Below the pieces are notes generated by a model, which ran no database searches, was not told the DNA's origin, and saw only the letters and a list, made by a program, of their open reading frames with translations. Source: Halieaceae bacterium UBA3479 (GTDB lineage Bacteria; Pseudomonadota; Gammaproteobacteria; Pseudomonadales; Halieaceae). From it: a stretch of DNA of 11,602 bases. Position 1 is the first letter of the stretch; the number at the start of each line of letters is the position of its first letter. Made by a program: the position numbers and the translations under genes. The stretch covers positions 1 to 11,602 of the forward strand of contig DFQW01000029.1 in the NCBI GenBank assembly GCA_002377985.1, given 5' to 3'. This document shows positions 1 to 6,670 of the stretch, in pieces.

Positions 1-797
1 GTGCCCCGCTGGATGCCCCAACGCAATACCACCTGAGCTGGGGTCCGGCCCACGCGCGCGGCGGCCTCTCTCACCGCCGCCTGTTCGAGCACTGATTCGC
101 CAGCGTCGGCCATATCGAGCTCCAAATAAGACAGCGCGCCCAGGGGGGAGAAAGCAGTCACCGCCAGTTCGTACTGCGCAGCGGCGCGTAGCAATCGCTC
201 CTGAGTCAGATAAGGATGCGATTCAATCTGTAGCATGGCGGGCTTGATCTGCGAATACGCCATCAGGTCATGGAGTAGCCCGGTGTTGTAGTTACAAACA
301 CCGATCTCCTTGACCAGCCCCGCGCGCACCAGCTCCTCCATTGCGCCCCAGGTATCAGAGAGCGGTACCGGGTCCGGCACCATTACCGGATTCTCGGCAT
401 CGGGATCGGCAATCCACTCCGGAGGATAGCGAGTGTCAAAGTCGACGTACCGGAGCGCGATCGGGAAGTGAATGAGATACAGATCCAGCTCACTCAAGCG
501 GAGGTCTTGCAACGTGCGCTCGCAGGCCGCGCGCACATGCTCGGGCCGGTGAAAGGTATTCCAGAGCTTTGAGGTGACCCAGAGCTCTTCGCGACGCACG
601 TGCCCCTCGGTTAGCGCCGCCTGTAACCCCTCGCCCACCTCAGCTTCATTGCCATAGTCAGCCGCGCTATCGAGATGGCGATAGCCCTCAGCAATGGCCG
701 AGCGGACCATTTCCGCGGTGTCCTCTCTGGCGATCTTCCACAGACCGAGCCCAATGGCAGGCATCTCGCCGCTACCCACCGAAATCATTGCACTCAC
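1..797 (-). CDS. Aldo/keto reductase, xylose/aldose reductase type (C-terminus beyond left edge)
   Basis: This is an NAD(P)H-dependent carbonyl reductase that interconverts sugar aldehydes or ketones and alcohols in the cytoplasm. The visible 265 residues cover most of a (beta/alpha)8 barrel of about 310-330 residues; the C-terminal loops that help set cofactor and substrate choice are off the window. The catalytic tetrad is present: Asp43 and Tyr48 in LDSAADYGNE, Lys77 in TSKLWN and His110 in LIHFP. Later motifs GVCNYN, QIESHPYL and FSPLG also fit. An insert after His110 (YVDFDTRYPPEW) resembles D-xylose reductases. I chose GTG at 797 over ATG at 788 because AAGGAG lies 8 nt upstream of the GTG, and because this start gives exactly the 43/48/77/110 numbering of aldose reductases. 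It is probably the last gene visible of the operon with the Gfo/Idh oxidoreductase and symporter, 120 bp after the former. The family is clear and the substrate unknown. Confidence 0.92.
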   Translation of the reverse strand, partial: MSAMISVGSGEMPAIGLGLWKIAREDTAEMVRSAIAEGYRHLDSAADYGNEAEVGEGLQAALTEGHVRREELWVTSKLWNTFHRPEHVRAACERTLQDLRLSELDLYLIHFPIALRYVDFDTRYPPEWIADPDAENPVMVPDPVPLSDTWGAMEELVRAGLVKEIGVCNYNTGLLHDLMAYSQIKPAMLQIESHPYLTQERLLRAAAQYELAVTAFSPLGALSYLELDMADAGESVLEQAAVREAAARVGRTPAQVVLRWGIQRG

Positions 798-805
798 TGT
801 CGTCT

Positions 806-811
806 CTCCTT
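806..811 (-). promoter_or_regulatory. Shine-Dalgarno site deciding the GTG start of the aldo/keto reductase
   Basis: On the minus strand this reads AAGGAG, 8 nt before GTG at 797 and 17 nt before the alternative ATG at 788. The spacing favours the GTG. Confidence 0.6.
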
Positions 812-812
812 T

Positions 813-831
813 TGACCTCAGCATCAGGTCA
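813..831 (-). repeat. Inverted repeat just upstream of the aldo/keto reductase ribosome site
   Basis: TGACCT (813-818) and AGGTCA (826-831) are perfect 6-bp arms around a 7-nt spacer, placed in the 120-bp gap between the Gfo/Idh oxidoreductase gene and the aldo/keto reductase, directly before its AAGGAG. It could be an operator half-site pair or a small mRNA hairpin that tunes translation. There is no T-run downstream on the minus strand, so it is not an intrinsic terminator. The function is a guess. Confidence 0.35.
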
Positions 832-917
832 CATCATCACCGCAGGACAAGAATCAGCCAACCTGCTCCCTACGCGCCCCTACCATGGCTTTAGCCGATG
901 GGTTTGGCAGTGAAACG

Positions 918-2132
918 TTAACGTCCTTCGTAAAAACCGCCGATCCCGTTCTCTTCGCAAAAATCGCCGACATCGACCTCTCGTCCTATGCGCATCGAGT
1001 GCTGAGCAGCACTCGCCACAATCAGCGACCAGAGTGCCTGCTCGGGTGTGGCCGCGTCCACCGCCTGCCCCGCCAGCTGCAAATTAAAGGCGATGTGTTC
1101 AAAAAAGGTGGCGCCATAGTGGCCGCTGGCTTCGATCCAGTCGGGATAGCCAACCGGCACACCCCGGTACGCAGGATGCTCTGGCACCTCTACCAGAAGC
1201 TCAGCTTTTGAGGGCGTATCGGGGTGGAAGCTTGCTTGCTCGCTGGCCACCAAACGGCCGCGCGCACCCACCACCACCAACTCTTCATAGAGCTCCTGAC
1301 AAAACATGTTGAGCGTAAAGCTGGCCCGCACACCGTTGTCGTAGTCAATGATCACCATGGCGTGGTCATCAATGTCTGACTTTTTTCCTTGCCACTCAAA
1401 ATCCAGAAAGTTCACCGCTCGGCCACCGCTGGCATACACCCGCTTGGGCCGTGACTGGGCAACAAGATTGATGAGATCAAAGTAGTGACAGCACTTTTCG
1501 ACCAACGTCCCGCCGCTGTTGCAATTGAATTTGTTCCACTGGTTCACCTTGTCCAAAAAGGGTGGCCGATACTCTGCCATGGCTATGGTCTTCACAGGTC
1601 CGAGTGTGTCCTTTGCCGCCACAGCCTCAAGTGCGTCGACATACTGCGCCTTGAACCGATACTGCATGCCCAGTTGGATAACGCTCGGATAATCACGCGC
1701 CAGATTCACGATGTCCATCGCGTCCTCCAGCGTCGTGGCCATCGGCTTCTCCAGCAAAATGGGCTTTCCCGACTGAGAGACAGTACGCAGGACCTCGAGA
1801 TGGGTGTGGTTGGGCGTGCTGATCACAATCGCATCCACCGCGCCATCAACGCAGGCCTCATTCAGATCGGTATAGACCGTTAACGGCGCAGCCGTGAGCG
1901 ACTGCCAATCTGAGCGCGCCCACTCCAGGCTACCTTCGAAGGGATCAAAAATGCCCTGCGCATCTGCCCAGCCCAATAACTGACAAACCCGCAGATGCTC
2001 TCGGCCCATCATGCCCGCACCGACAATCAAAAGACGCGGCTTGCGCTGACGCGACAGGTAGGGATTGCCGGGGGTGAGCGCAGCGGTACGTTCTGCTGCA
2101 CTGCCCCGAAGCGGGGAGCGGAAATTTGTCAT
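918..2132 (-). CDS. Gfo/Idh/MocA-family NAD(P)-dependent oxidoreductase
   Basis: This is a cytoplasmic dehydrogenase of the glucose-fructose oxidoreductase/inositol dehydrogenase family, which typically oxidises a hydroxyl of a sugar, inositol or sugar acid using NAD(P). The 404-residue protein has an N-terminal Rossmann fold with LLIVGAGMMGREH (about 34-46), the family EKP motif (128-130, catalytic Lys129), and a C-terminal alpha/beta domain with GGTLVEKCCHYFDL, where His216 and Asp219 match the usual H-x-x-D site. Length suits the family. The ATG at 2132 overlaps the stop of the upstream symporter (ATGA), which implies translational coupling. A TTG 13 codons earlier is possible but would lie inside the symporter gene and adds only a Pro/Arg-rich tail. 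Together with the symporter and aldo/keto reductase it forms a sugar/polyol utilisation cluster. An inositol- or aldose-1-dehydrogenase-like role is likely; the substrate is not identifiable. Confidence 0.9.
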   Translation of the reverse strand: MTNFRSPLRGSAAERTAALTPGNPYLSRQRKPRLLIVGAGMMGREHLRVCQLLGWADAQGIFDPFEGSLEWARSDWQSLTAAPLTVYTDLNEACVDGAVDAIVISTPNHTHLEVLRTVSQSGKPILLEKPMATTLEDAMDIVNLARDYPSVIQLGMQYRFKAQYVDALEAVAAKDTLGPVKTIAMAEYRPPFLDKVNQWNKFNCNSGGTLVEKCCHYFDLINLVAQSRPKRVYASGGRAVNFLDFEWQGKKSDIDDHAMVIIDYDNGVRASFTLNMFCQELYEELVVVGARGRLVASEQASFHPDTPSKAELLVEVPEHPAYRGVPVGYPDWIEASGHYGATFFEHIAFNLQLAGQAVDAATPEQALWSLIVASAAQHSMRIGREVDVGDFCEENGIGGFYEGR

Positions 2133-3841
2133 GCGCGGATTTCTCTGGCGCTCGCCAATCGACGGTGCCAACTGAACCAGAACAGCGCATTCAGCGCGAG
2201 AAGACTCAGTAAAAGCGGTGCAAACAGGCTCGAGCCGTTACCAACCAAACCGAGGGGAGAGAAAACGAGATAGAGGGCCACCACGCAGGACAGCAGCGTG
2301 ACCGCACAGGGTTGCGCGTAGGCCCAAGGAGTCAGATCCACCTCTGCCGCCTGCCTGACCGGCAATGCCTCGCTGCGCGGGTGCCAATAGCCGATCGCGA
2401 GCATGATCATCACCTCCAGTACAAACAGGATCGCGTAGAGATGCAAAAAATGCACCGGCAAGAAGTCCTTGAGCAAAAACTGAAAAGCGCCATAGGCGAC
2501 AATGTGGAACACAATCACCACCTTGGCCGCGAGTGCGGGAACGCGCTGGGTAAACAGGCCGATCACCACAATTGCAACCATGGGGATGTTGTAAAAGCCT
2601 GTAAAAATGCGAATGACCTGCCATAGGCCGTCGGCAGCAAACTGTAATAGCGGCGCTACCAACAAAGAAAAGAGGGTCATGATCAGACCTACTCGCTTGG
2701 CCACGCGTACAATTTCAGCATCAGGAACCGCTCTTCCCACCCAGGGCTGATAGACATCGATACAAAATAGTGTCGCTGCGCTGTTGATCAGCGAGTTGAA
2801 GGAACTCAGCACTGCGCCCAGCAATACAGCAAGGAAGAACCCCGCAGCGTAAACCGGCAGCACGTCGCGCACCAGCTGAGGATACGCCAAATCAATCGAT
2901 TGTAGCTCCGGCCCATAAAGATGGTATGCGACCACCCCGGGGATCATCATCATTAACGGTACCAGCACCTTGAAAAAACCGGATAGCAACACGCCCTTTT
3001 GTCCCTCGGCGAGACTGCGTGCAGCAAGGGTCCGCTGGATGACGTATTGGTTAGTACACCAGTAAAAAAGGTTGGCGAAAATCATCCCGGTAAAGAGCGT
3101 TGCAAAGGGTGTGGGGTCTGTCGGACCCCCAATCGCATCGAGCTTTTGGGTCTCGTTGGTCAACAGAATATCGAGTCCCGCCCCCGCGCTACCCTTACCT
3201 AAAGCCTGCAGGCCCAGCCAGGGCACGGCCACACCGACGATCAACAGGCCGACGCCATTGAGCGTGTCGGACACCGCCACCGCCCGAAGGCCACCGAGGA
3301 TGGCATAGGACGCGCCCAAAGCGCCGATCACCATGATGGTGAGCATCAGCGAGGTCCCATAATCCAGATGCAACAGCTCAGGTATATCAAACAGCTTGAG
3401 CACCGCAATAGAACCGGAGTACAGCACGCTGGGGATCGTCACCAGGCCATAGCCAAGCATGAACAGAACGACCGTCATCCGACGGACACCCTCATCAAAG
3501 CGGGCGCTGAGAAACTCTGGCAGGGTCGTGAAAGCACCGGCCAGATAGCGCGGCAGAAAGAAGAACGCCATCAACACCGTGGCAAGCGCCGCAGTCACCT
3601 CCCAGCCCATGCTGCTGAGGTTGTAGCCGTAGGCAGAACCGTTGAGACCAATGAGCTGTTCCGCCGACAGGTTAGTGAGCAGCAAGGACCCCGCGATAAA
3701 TGTTGCTCCCAAACCGCGTCCCGCGAGAAAGTAACCCGCCCCGGTATCGACTCGTCCGCGAGTCTGCCACCACGACACGAACGCCACCAGGCCCATAAAG
3801 CCGATGCAGCTCACAATCGTCAGCATCAGATCGGCAGTCAT
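2129..3841 (-). CDS. Sodium/solute symporter, SGLT-like (SSS/SLC5 family)
   Basis: This inner-membrane protein couples sodium entry to uptake of a solute, probably a sugar or polyol. From ATG at 3841 it is 570 residues with roughly 13-14 hydrophobic segments, normal for SSS transporters. It resembles vSGLT and YidK: NLSAEQLIGLNGSAYGYN near residue 57 (first core helix), NQYVIQRTLAA near 264 (the vSGLT sugar-contact region), and SSFNSLINSAATLF near 346 (the serine-rich helix of the Na2 sodium site). An earlier ATG at 3928 would add 29 Cys/Pro-rich residues unlike a membrane-protein N-terminus, so I prefer 3841, although neither start has a good ribosome site. Its stop overlaps the ATG of the next gene by four bases. 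It is the first large gene of the minus-strand cluster and diverges from the homocysteine methyltransferase gene. The family is secure; the solute is inferred only from the redox enzymes beside it. Confidence 0.92.
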   Translation of the reverse strand: MTADLMLTIVSCIGFMGLVAFVSWWQTRGRVDTGAGYFLAGRGLGATFIAGSLLLTNLSAEQLIGLNGSAYGYNLSSMGWEVTAALATVLMAFFFLPRYLAGAFTTLPEFLSARFDEGVRRMTVVLFMLGYGLVTIPSVLYSGSIAVLKLFDIPELLHLDYGTSLMLTIMVIGALGASYAILGGLRAVAVSDTLNGVGLLIVGVAVPWLGLQALGKGSAGAGLDILLTNETQKLDAIGGPTDPTPFATLFTGMIFANLFYWCTNQYVIQRTLAARSLAEGQKGVLLSGFFKVLVPLMMMIPGVVAYHLYGPELQSIDLAYPQLVRDVLPVYAAGFFLAVLLGAVLSSFNSLINSAATLFCIDVYQPWVGRAVPDAEIVRVAKRVGLIMTLFSLLVAPLLQFAADGLWQVIRIFTGFYNIPMVAIVVIGLFTQRVPALAAKVVIVFHIVAYGAFQFLLKDFLPVHFLHLYAILFVLEVMIMLAIGYWHPRSEALPVRQAAEVDLTPWAYAQPCAVTLLSCVVALYLVFSPLGLVGNGSSLFAPLLLSLLALNALFWFSWHRRLASAREIRA

Positions 3842-3863
3842 CAGAGGTTTAGGGCCGTTACCA

Positions 3864-3947
3864 TCAACGCAGGGTACGCACTCCCCCGTCGACCAGCAAT
3901 GTCTCGACTCTCTCTGCACGGATAACATCGCCGAGACTTTTGATCAC
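3864..3947 (-). CDS. Possible 27-codon leader ORF before the symporter
   Basis: A GTG at 3947 is preceded by AGGA with 6-nt spacing, a better ribosome site than either symporter start has. It opens 27 codons ending in TGA at 3864, 22 nt before the symporter ATG. The frame is open further upstream to about 3990 without another start. The peptide ends ETLLVDGGVRTLR and is not recognised. It could be a leader peptide coupling translation into the symporter, a gene remnant, or chance. Confidence 0.2.
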   Translation of the reverse strand: MIKSLGDVIRAERVETLLVDGGVRTLR

Positions 3948-3963
3948 GACCCGTCCTGAACGA

Positions 3964-3969
3964 TTTATA
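3964..3969 (-). promoter_or_regulatory. Candidate -10 box for the symporter operon
   Basis: On the minus strand this is TATAAA, five of six matches to the sigma-70 -10 consensus, inside the palindrome TTTATAAA (3964-3971). The -35 position (ATCTGA at 17 bp spacing) is poor, so an activator might be needed. A start near 3957 would give a leader of about 115 nt before ATG 3841. Confidence 0.3.
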
Positions 3970-4059
3970 AACGGTCTTGCATTAATTCAGATGGTAGCTG
4001 TTCGTGCACTCGCGTCGCAGACAGCGCAGGTCACGCAGCGACACAGAGTACCCGATCCT

Positions 4060-4088
4060 CACGCTCAAAAACCGTTTGGCCTTATACT
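4060..4088 (+). promoter_or_regulatory. Candidate promoter for the homocysteine methyltransferase gene
   Basis: The -10 box is TATACT (4083-4088), five of six consensus matches, with transcription expected near 4095 and a leader of about 35 nt. The -35 region (CACGCT at 17 bp spacing) is weak. AAACCGTTT (4069-4077), a 9-bp palindrome, sits between the two and could bind a regulator. The divergent region 3948-4130 holds no other recognisable element. Confidence 0.3.
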
Positions 4089-4130
4089 CTCTCACCGCAG
4101 GAGAAGCGAGGCGGGAAGCGCAAACAAATC

Positions 4131-5048
4131 ATGACTGGATCTGTTTTATTGCTGGATGGCGGCCTCGGCCAAGAGCTTATTCATCGAAGCGCTGCCGCCC
4201 CCCACCATCTATGGTCACTGCAGGTTATGTTGGATGAACCCCAGCTCGTCTCTGATATTCATCGAGATTTCTGCCGGGCGGGCGCGGCGATCGCGTGCCT
4301 CAATACCTATGCGATCACCCGCGCACGGCTGACTCGGGGCGGTGTTACTGCCCCCCTTGATACGCTGTTGCTGCGTGCCTGTGAGCTCGCCCGTCAAGGA
4401 ATCGAAGCAAGCGGGAAGAACGATGTGGCTGTGGTGAGCAGCCTGCCCCCCCTGGTTGCGAGCTACAGCCCTGATACCGAGCTGCCTGCAAATCAAATGG
4501 TGAGTGAATACGAGGAGCTGATCGCTCTACAGCGGCCCCACGTTGATGGCTTCCTCGCCGAAACCATCGCCTCTGTCAATGAGGCCATCGCCGTGCTGAC
4601 CGCCGCCAAAAAATCAGATGTGCGCATTATGCTGGGCCTCACCGTAAGGGACGAGGATGGCCGCCGACTGCGCTCGGGAGAATCGCTGGAAGACGCCCTT
4701 GCCGCCATCGGCGCATTTGATCCACTGGCTGTGGTGATCAATTGCTCCAAACCCGAAGCCGTCTCGCAAGCCATGCCGCTACTCCAGAAATCCGGATGTC
4801 CGTTTGGTGGTTTTGCCAATGGTTTTACCGCCATTGACGCCCTCAAACCCGGGGGCGTTGTTGACGTTTTGGAAGCCCGCACAGACCTCGGGCCTGCGGC
4901 CTATGCCACCTACGCTGCTGCGTGGCTGGATGCGGGCGCGACGGTAATCGGTGGGTGCTGCGAAGTTGGACCAGATCATATTCTGGCACTGAACAGCCTG
5001 CTCGAGCAGCGCGGTTCGGGGCGTATGCGCTGGGCAGATCTCGAATGA
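4131..5048 (+). CDS. Homocysteine S-methyltransferase family protein (zinc type, MmuM/BHMT-like)
   Basis: This cytoplasmic enzyme transfers a methyl group from a donor such as S-methylmethionine, S-adenosylmethionine, a betaine or a sulfonium compound to homocysteine, making methionine. It has 305 residues, close to E. coli MmuM (310). The N-terminus shows the family LLLDGGLGQEL strand-loop, followed by CLNTYAIT near 56. The three zinc-binding cysteines are visible: Cys205 in VINCSKP and Cys276-Cys277 in IGGCCEVGPDHI. The ATG at 4131 is the only start in frame near the conserved N-terminus; the ribosome site is weak. It is the first gene of the plus-strand run and is followed by an MFS transporter and a DmdA-like methyltransferase, which suggests a shared job in using methylated compounds. 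The donor is unknown: MmuM-like activity is the default, betaine or DMSP-type donors are possible. Confidence 0.9.
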   Translation: MTGSVLLLDGGLGQELIHRSAAAPHHLWSLQVMLDEPQLVSDIHRDFCRAGAAIACLNTYAITRARLTRGGVTAPLDTLLLRACELARQGIEASGKNDVAVVSSLPPLVASYSPDTELPANQMVSEYEELIALQRPHVDGFLAETIASVNEAIAVLTAAKKSDVRIMLGLTVRDEDGRRLRSGESLEDALAAIGAFDPLAVVINCSKPEAVSQAMPLLQKSGCPFGGFANGFTAIDALKPGGVVDVLEARTDLGPAAYATYAAAWLDAGATVIGGCCEVGPDHILALNSLLEQRGSGRMRWADLE

Positions 5049-5191
5049 CCTTGGCCCCCGAAGAAGCGCGAGGTGATTGGATTCTGAAGATACCCGTCAG
5101 GTCACCAAAAATTCACGCATTTGGCACTTGCGAGGGGGGAGTTTCAGGGCAGAATGCGCGGCTCCTCGCCACGCTTGACAGGGTGCCATGA
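5045..5191 (+). CDS. Possible 48-aa ORF coupling the methyltransferase and transporter genes
   Basis: This ORF fills the gap between the homocysteine methyltransferase and MFS genes exactly. Its ATG overlaps the upstream stop as ATGA (5045-5048), and its own TGA overlaps the MFS start as ATGA (5188-5191). The predicted peptide begins MTLAPEEARGDWILK, has no membrane segment and matches no family I know. It could be a real small protein, or merely a frame that carries ribosomes from one gene to the next. If it is neither, the 139-bp gap is simply non-coding leader for the transporter. Confidence 0.25.
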   Translation: MTLAPEEARGDWILKIPVRSPKIHAFGTCEGGVSGQNARLLATLDRVP

Positions 5192-6498
5192 GCTCTCTCC
5201 GGCCAGTATCGTCATTACTGATCACCACTGCTTTCTTGTTGGCGGGGCATGGCCTGCACATGACATTTTTGCCGCTGCGCGCGAGCGAATTGGGTCTCTC
5301 ACAAACATTGATCGGTCTGAGTGGTTCGGCCTATTTCGCGGGGTTTCTCACCGGCGCACTCGTGATTCCGCCGGTCATTGCCAGAGTCGGGCATATCCGA
5401 AGCTTTACAGCATTGATGGCAATATTCCTCTGCAGCTTTCTGATCCTGAGCCTGGTCAGCGAGGGCATTTTCTGGGTCCTGGTGCGCTTCATACTGGGCG
5501 CGGTGATGTGTGGCGCCTACACGGTGATCGAGAGCTGGCTGGCAGATCAGAGCGAAGCCGAGCGTCACGGGCGGGTATTGTCGGTTTACACCGCCATCGT
5601 CCTCATATCCATGGCCTTTGGTCAGTATTTACTGGGGTTAACGGACGCGAACCCGCTCTATCCTTTTATTTTTGTGGCTTTCCTGGTGGGGCTTGCAATC
5701 GTACCTGTCAGTCTGACCCGCTCACTCGCCCCGGCGCCGGTTCCCGCGACACGGTTTAACTTCTTCAAACTGTATCGTCGCTCTCACACAGCTTTCGCTG
5801 GAGCGCTGGGCTCAGGGGTGGTGATGGGAGGCTTTTGGGGATTGGGCGCCATTTATGCGTTGGGCCAGACCCAAGATGCCGGTTTTGTGCCCGCGTTCAT
5901 CGCCGCTAACATCATTGGCGGTGCACTGGCGCAATATCCCATCGGTATGGCATCTGACCGTATCGATCGCCGATATGTGCTGGCAGCGCTGTGCGCAGCC
6001 AGCGGACTTGCGGCGTTCGGCCTGATGTTCGCGACGTCCAAAGAATCACTGTTGCTCGGGGCCTTTGCGTTCGGGGCATTTGCCAACTCTCTTTACGCAG
6101 TTTCTCTGGCCAAAGCAGCGGATAACTCCAAGCGCGAAGAGTTTGTGACAATCGGCTCATCGGTATTGCTATTGAACGCTTTAGGCTCATCCAGTAGCTC
6201 GCTGGTAATTGGCTGGGCAATGCGCAGCCTTGGCGACGGCGCGCTATTTGCGTTTCTTGGTGTAGCTAGCTTCATCACCGGCGTTTTTATCGCCCTACAG
6301 CCACCGGGCCGCACCGCCGTCAGCATCGAGGAACAGAGCGCCTTTATCGCCGCCACATCAGCCATGGCTCCCGCAGTCTTTGATCAAGATCCCCGGTCTG
6401 ATGAAGAGGTTGAATATGAGCCCACGCCGCAAGAAGACGGAGAAATGGGAAACCGCGCCGACTTCAGGGGCACATCGCTCTACGAGGCAGCAGCCTAA
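5188..6498 (+). CDS. MFS transporter, YcaD-like
   Basis: This inner-membrane major facilitator has 436 residues and about 12 hydrophobic segments ending near residue 370. The sequence ESWLADQSEAERHGR (from 115) after the fourth segment matches the ESWL...RGR signature of YcaD-type MFS proteins, whose substrates are largely unknown. IGMASDRIDRRYV (about 252-264) is the MFS loop motif before the second half's third segment. The start ATG has AGGG four bases upstream. The last 60 or so residues form an acidic, hydrophilic cytoplasmic tail (DQDPRSDEEVEYEPTPQED) that is longer than usual for YcaD relatives. It sits between a homocysteine methyltransferase and a DmdA-like methyltransferase, so import of a methylated osmolyte or export of a product is a reasonable inference, but the sequence does not show it. 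Confidence 0.85.
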   Translation: MSSLRPVSSLLITTAFLLAGHGLHMTFLPLRASELGLSQTLIGLSGSAYFAGFLTGALVIPPVIARVGHIRSFTALMAIFLCSFLILSLVSEGIFWVLVRFILGAVMCGAYTVIESWLADQSEAERHGRVLSVYTAIVLISMAFGQYLLGLTDANPLYPFIFVAFLVGLAIVPVSLTRSLAPAPVPATRFNFFKLYRRSHTAFAGALGSGVVMGGFWGLGAIYALGQTQDAGFVPAFIAANIIGGALAQYPIGMASDRIDRRYVLAALCAASGLAAFGLMFATSKESLLLGAFAFGAFANSLYAVSLAKAADNSKREEFVTIGSSVLLLNALGSSSSSLVIGWAMRSLGDGALFAFLGVASFITGVFIALQPPGRTAVSIEEQSAFIAATSAMAPAVFDQDPRSDEEVEYEPTPQEDGEMGNRADFRGTSLYEAAA

Positions 6499-6514
6499 CC
6501 TAAATGCGTTACTA

Positions 6515-6539
6515 CGGGCCGATTTTCGTCACCGGCCCG
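6515..6539. repeat. Hairpin-forming inverted repeat after the MFS gene
   Basis: CGGGCCG (6515-6521) and CGGCCCG (6533-6539) are perfect 7-bp arms around an 11-nt loop, 17 bp after the MFS stop. No T-run follows on either strand, so it is not a classical intrinsic terminator. It may stabilise the 3' end of the MFS mRNA or slow read-through. Confidence 0.4.
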
Positions 6540-6599
6540 CACCGGAAGGGCGTCCCGTGACCGCTTGCGCGGTGGGTGAACACGAGACTATTCCGTATT

Positions 6600-6626
6600 G
6601 GCAAAGCGCGCCATACTCTCTTTGCC
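6600..6626. repeat. Inverted repeat in the leader of the DmdA-like gene
   Basis: GGCAAAG (6600-6606) and CTTTGCC (6620-6626) are perfect 7-bp arms separated by 13 nt, about 45 bp before the ATG of the DmdA-like gene. The place suits an operator or a leader hairpin. A T-run (6643-6648) follows but is too far away for a terminator. The rest of the 172-bp gap shows no convincing sigma-70 promoter. Confidence 0.35.
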
Positions 6627-6670
6627 GGGCATTCGAGCTTGGTTTTTTCGACCGCTGAGGAATCCCTACC

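Noticed and set aside
3368..3925. Long plus-strand open frame antisense to the symporter (185 codons)
   Set aside because: It is rich in Arg, His and Gln, has no recognisable domain, and lies opposite a clear membrane-protein gene.
3842..3928. Longer symporter start at ATG 3928
   Set aside because: The extra 29 residues are rich in Cys, Pro and charged residues, unlike SSS N-termini, and there is no ribosome site.
3864..3947. Resemblance of LLVDGGVRTLR in the leader ORF to the LLLDGGLGQEL start of the homocysteine methyltransferase
   Set aside because: The similarity is only about ten residues in a short ORF and nothing else of the family follows, so a duplicated fragment cannot be supported.
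5122..5131. TGGCAC directly followed by TTGC, resembling a sigma-54 promoter
   Set aside because: The sigma-54 pattern needs about five bases between the two parts; here there are none.
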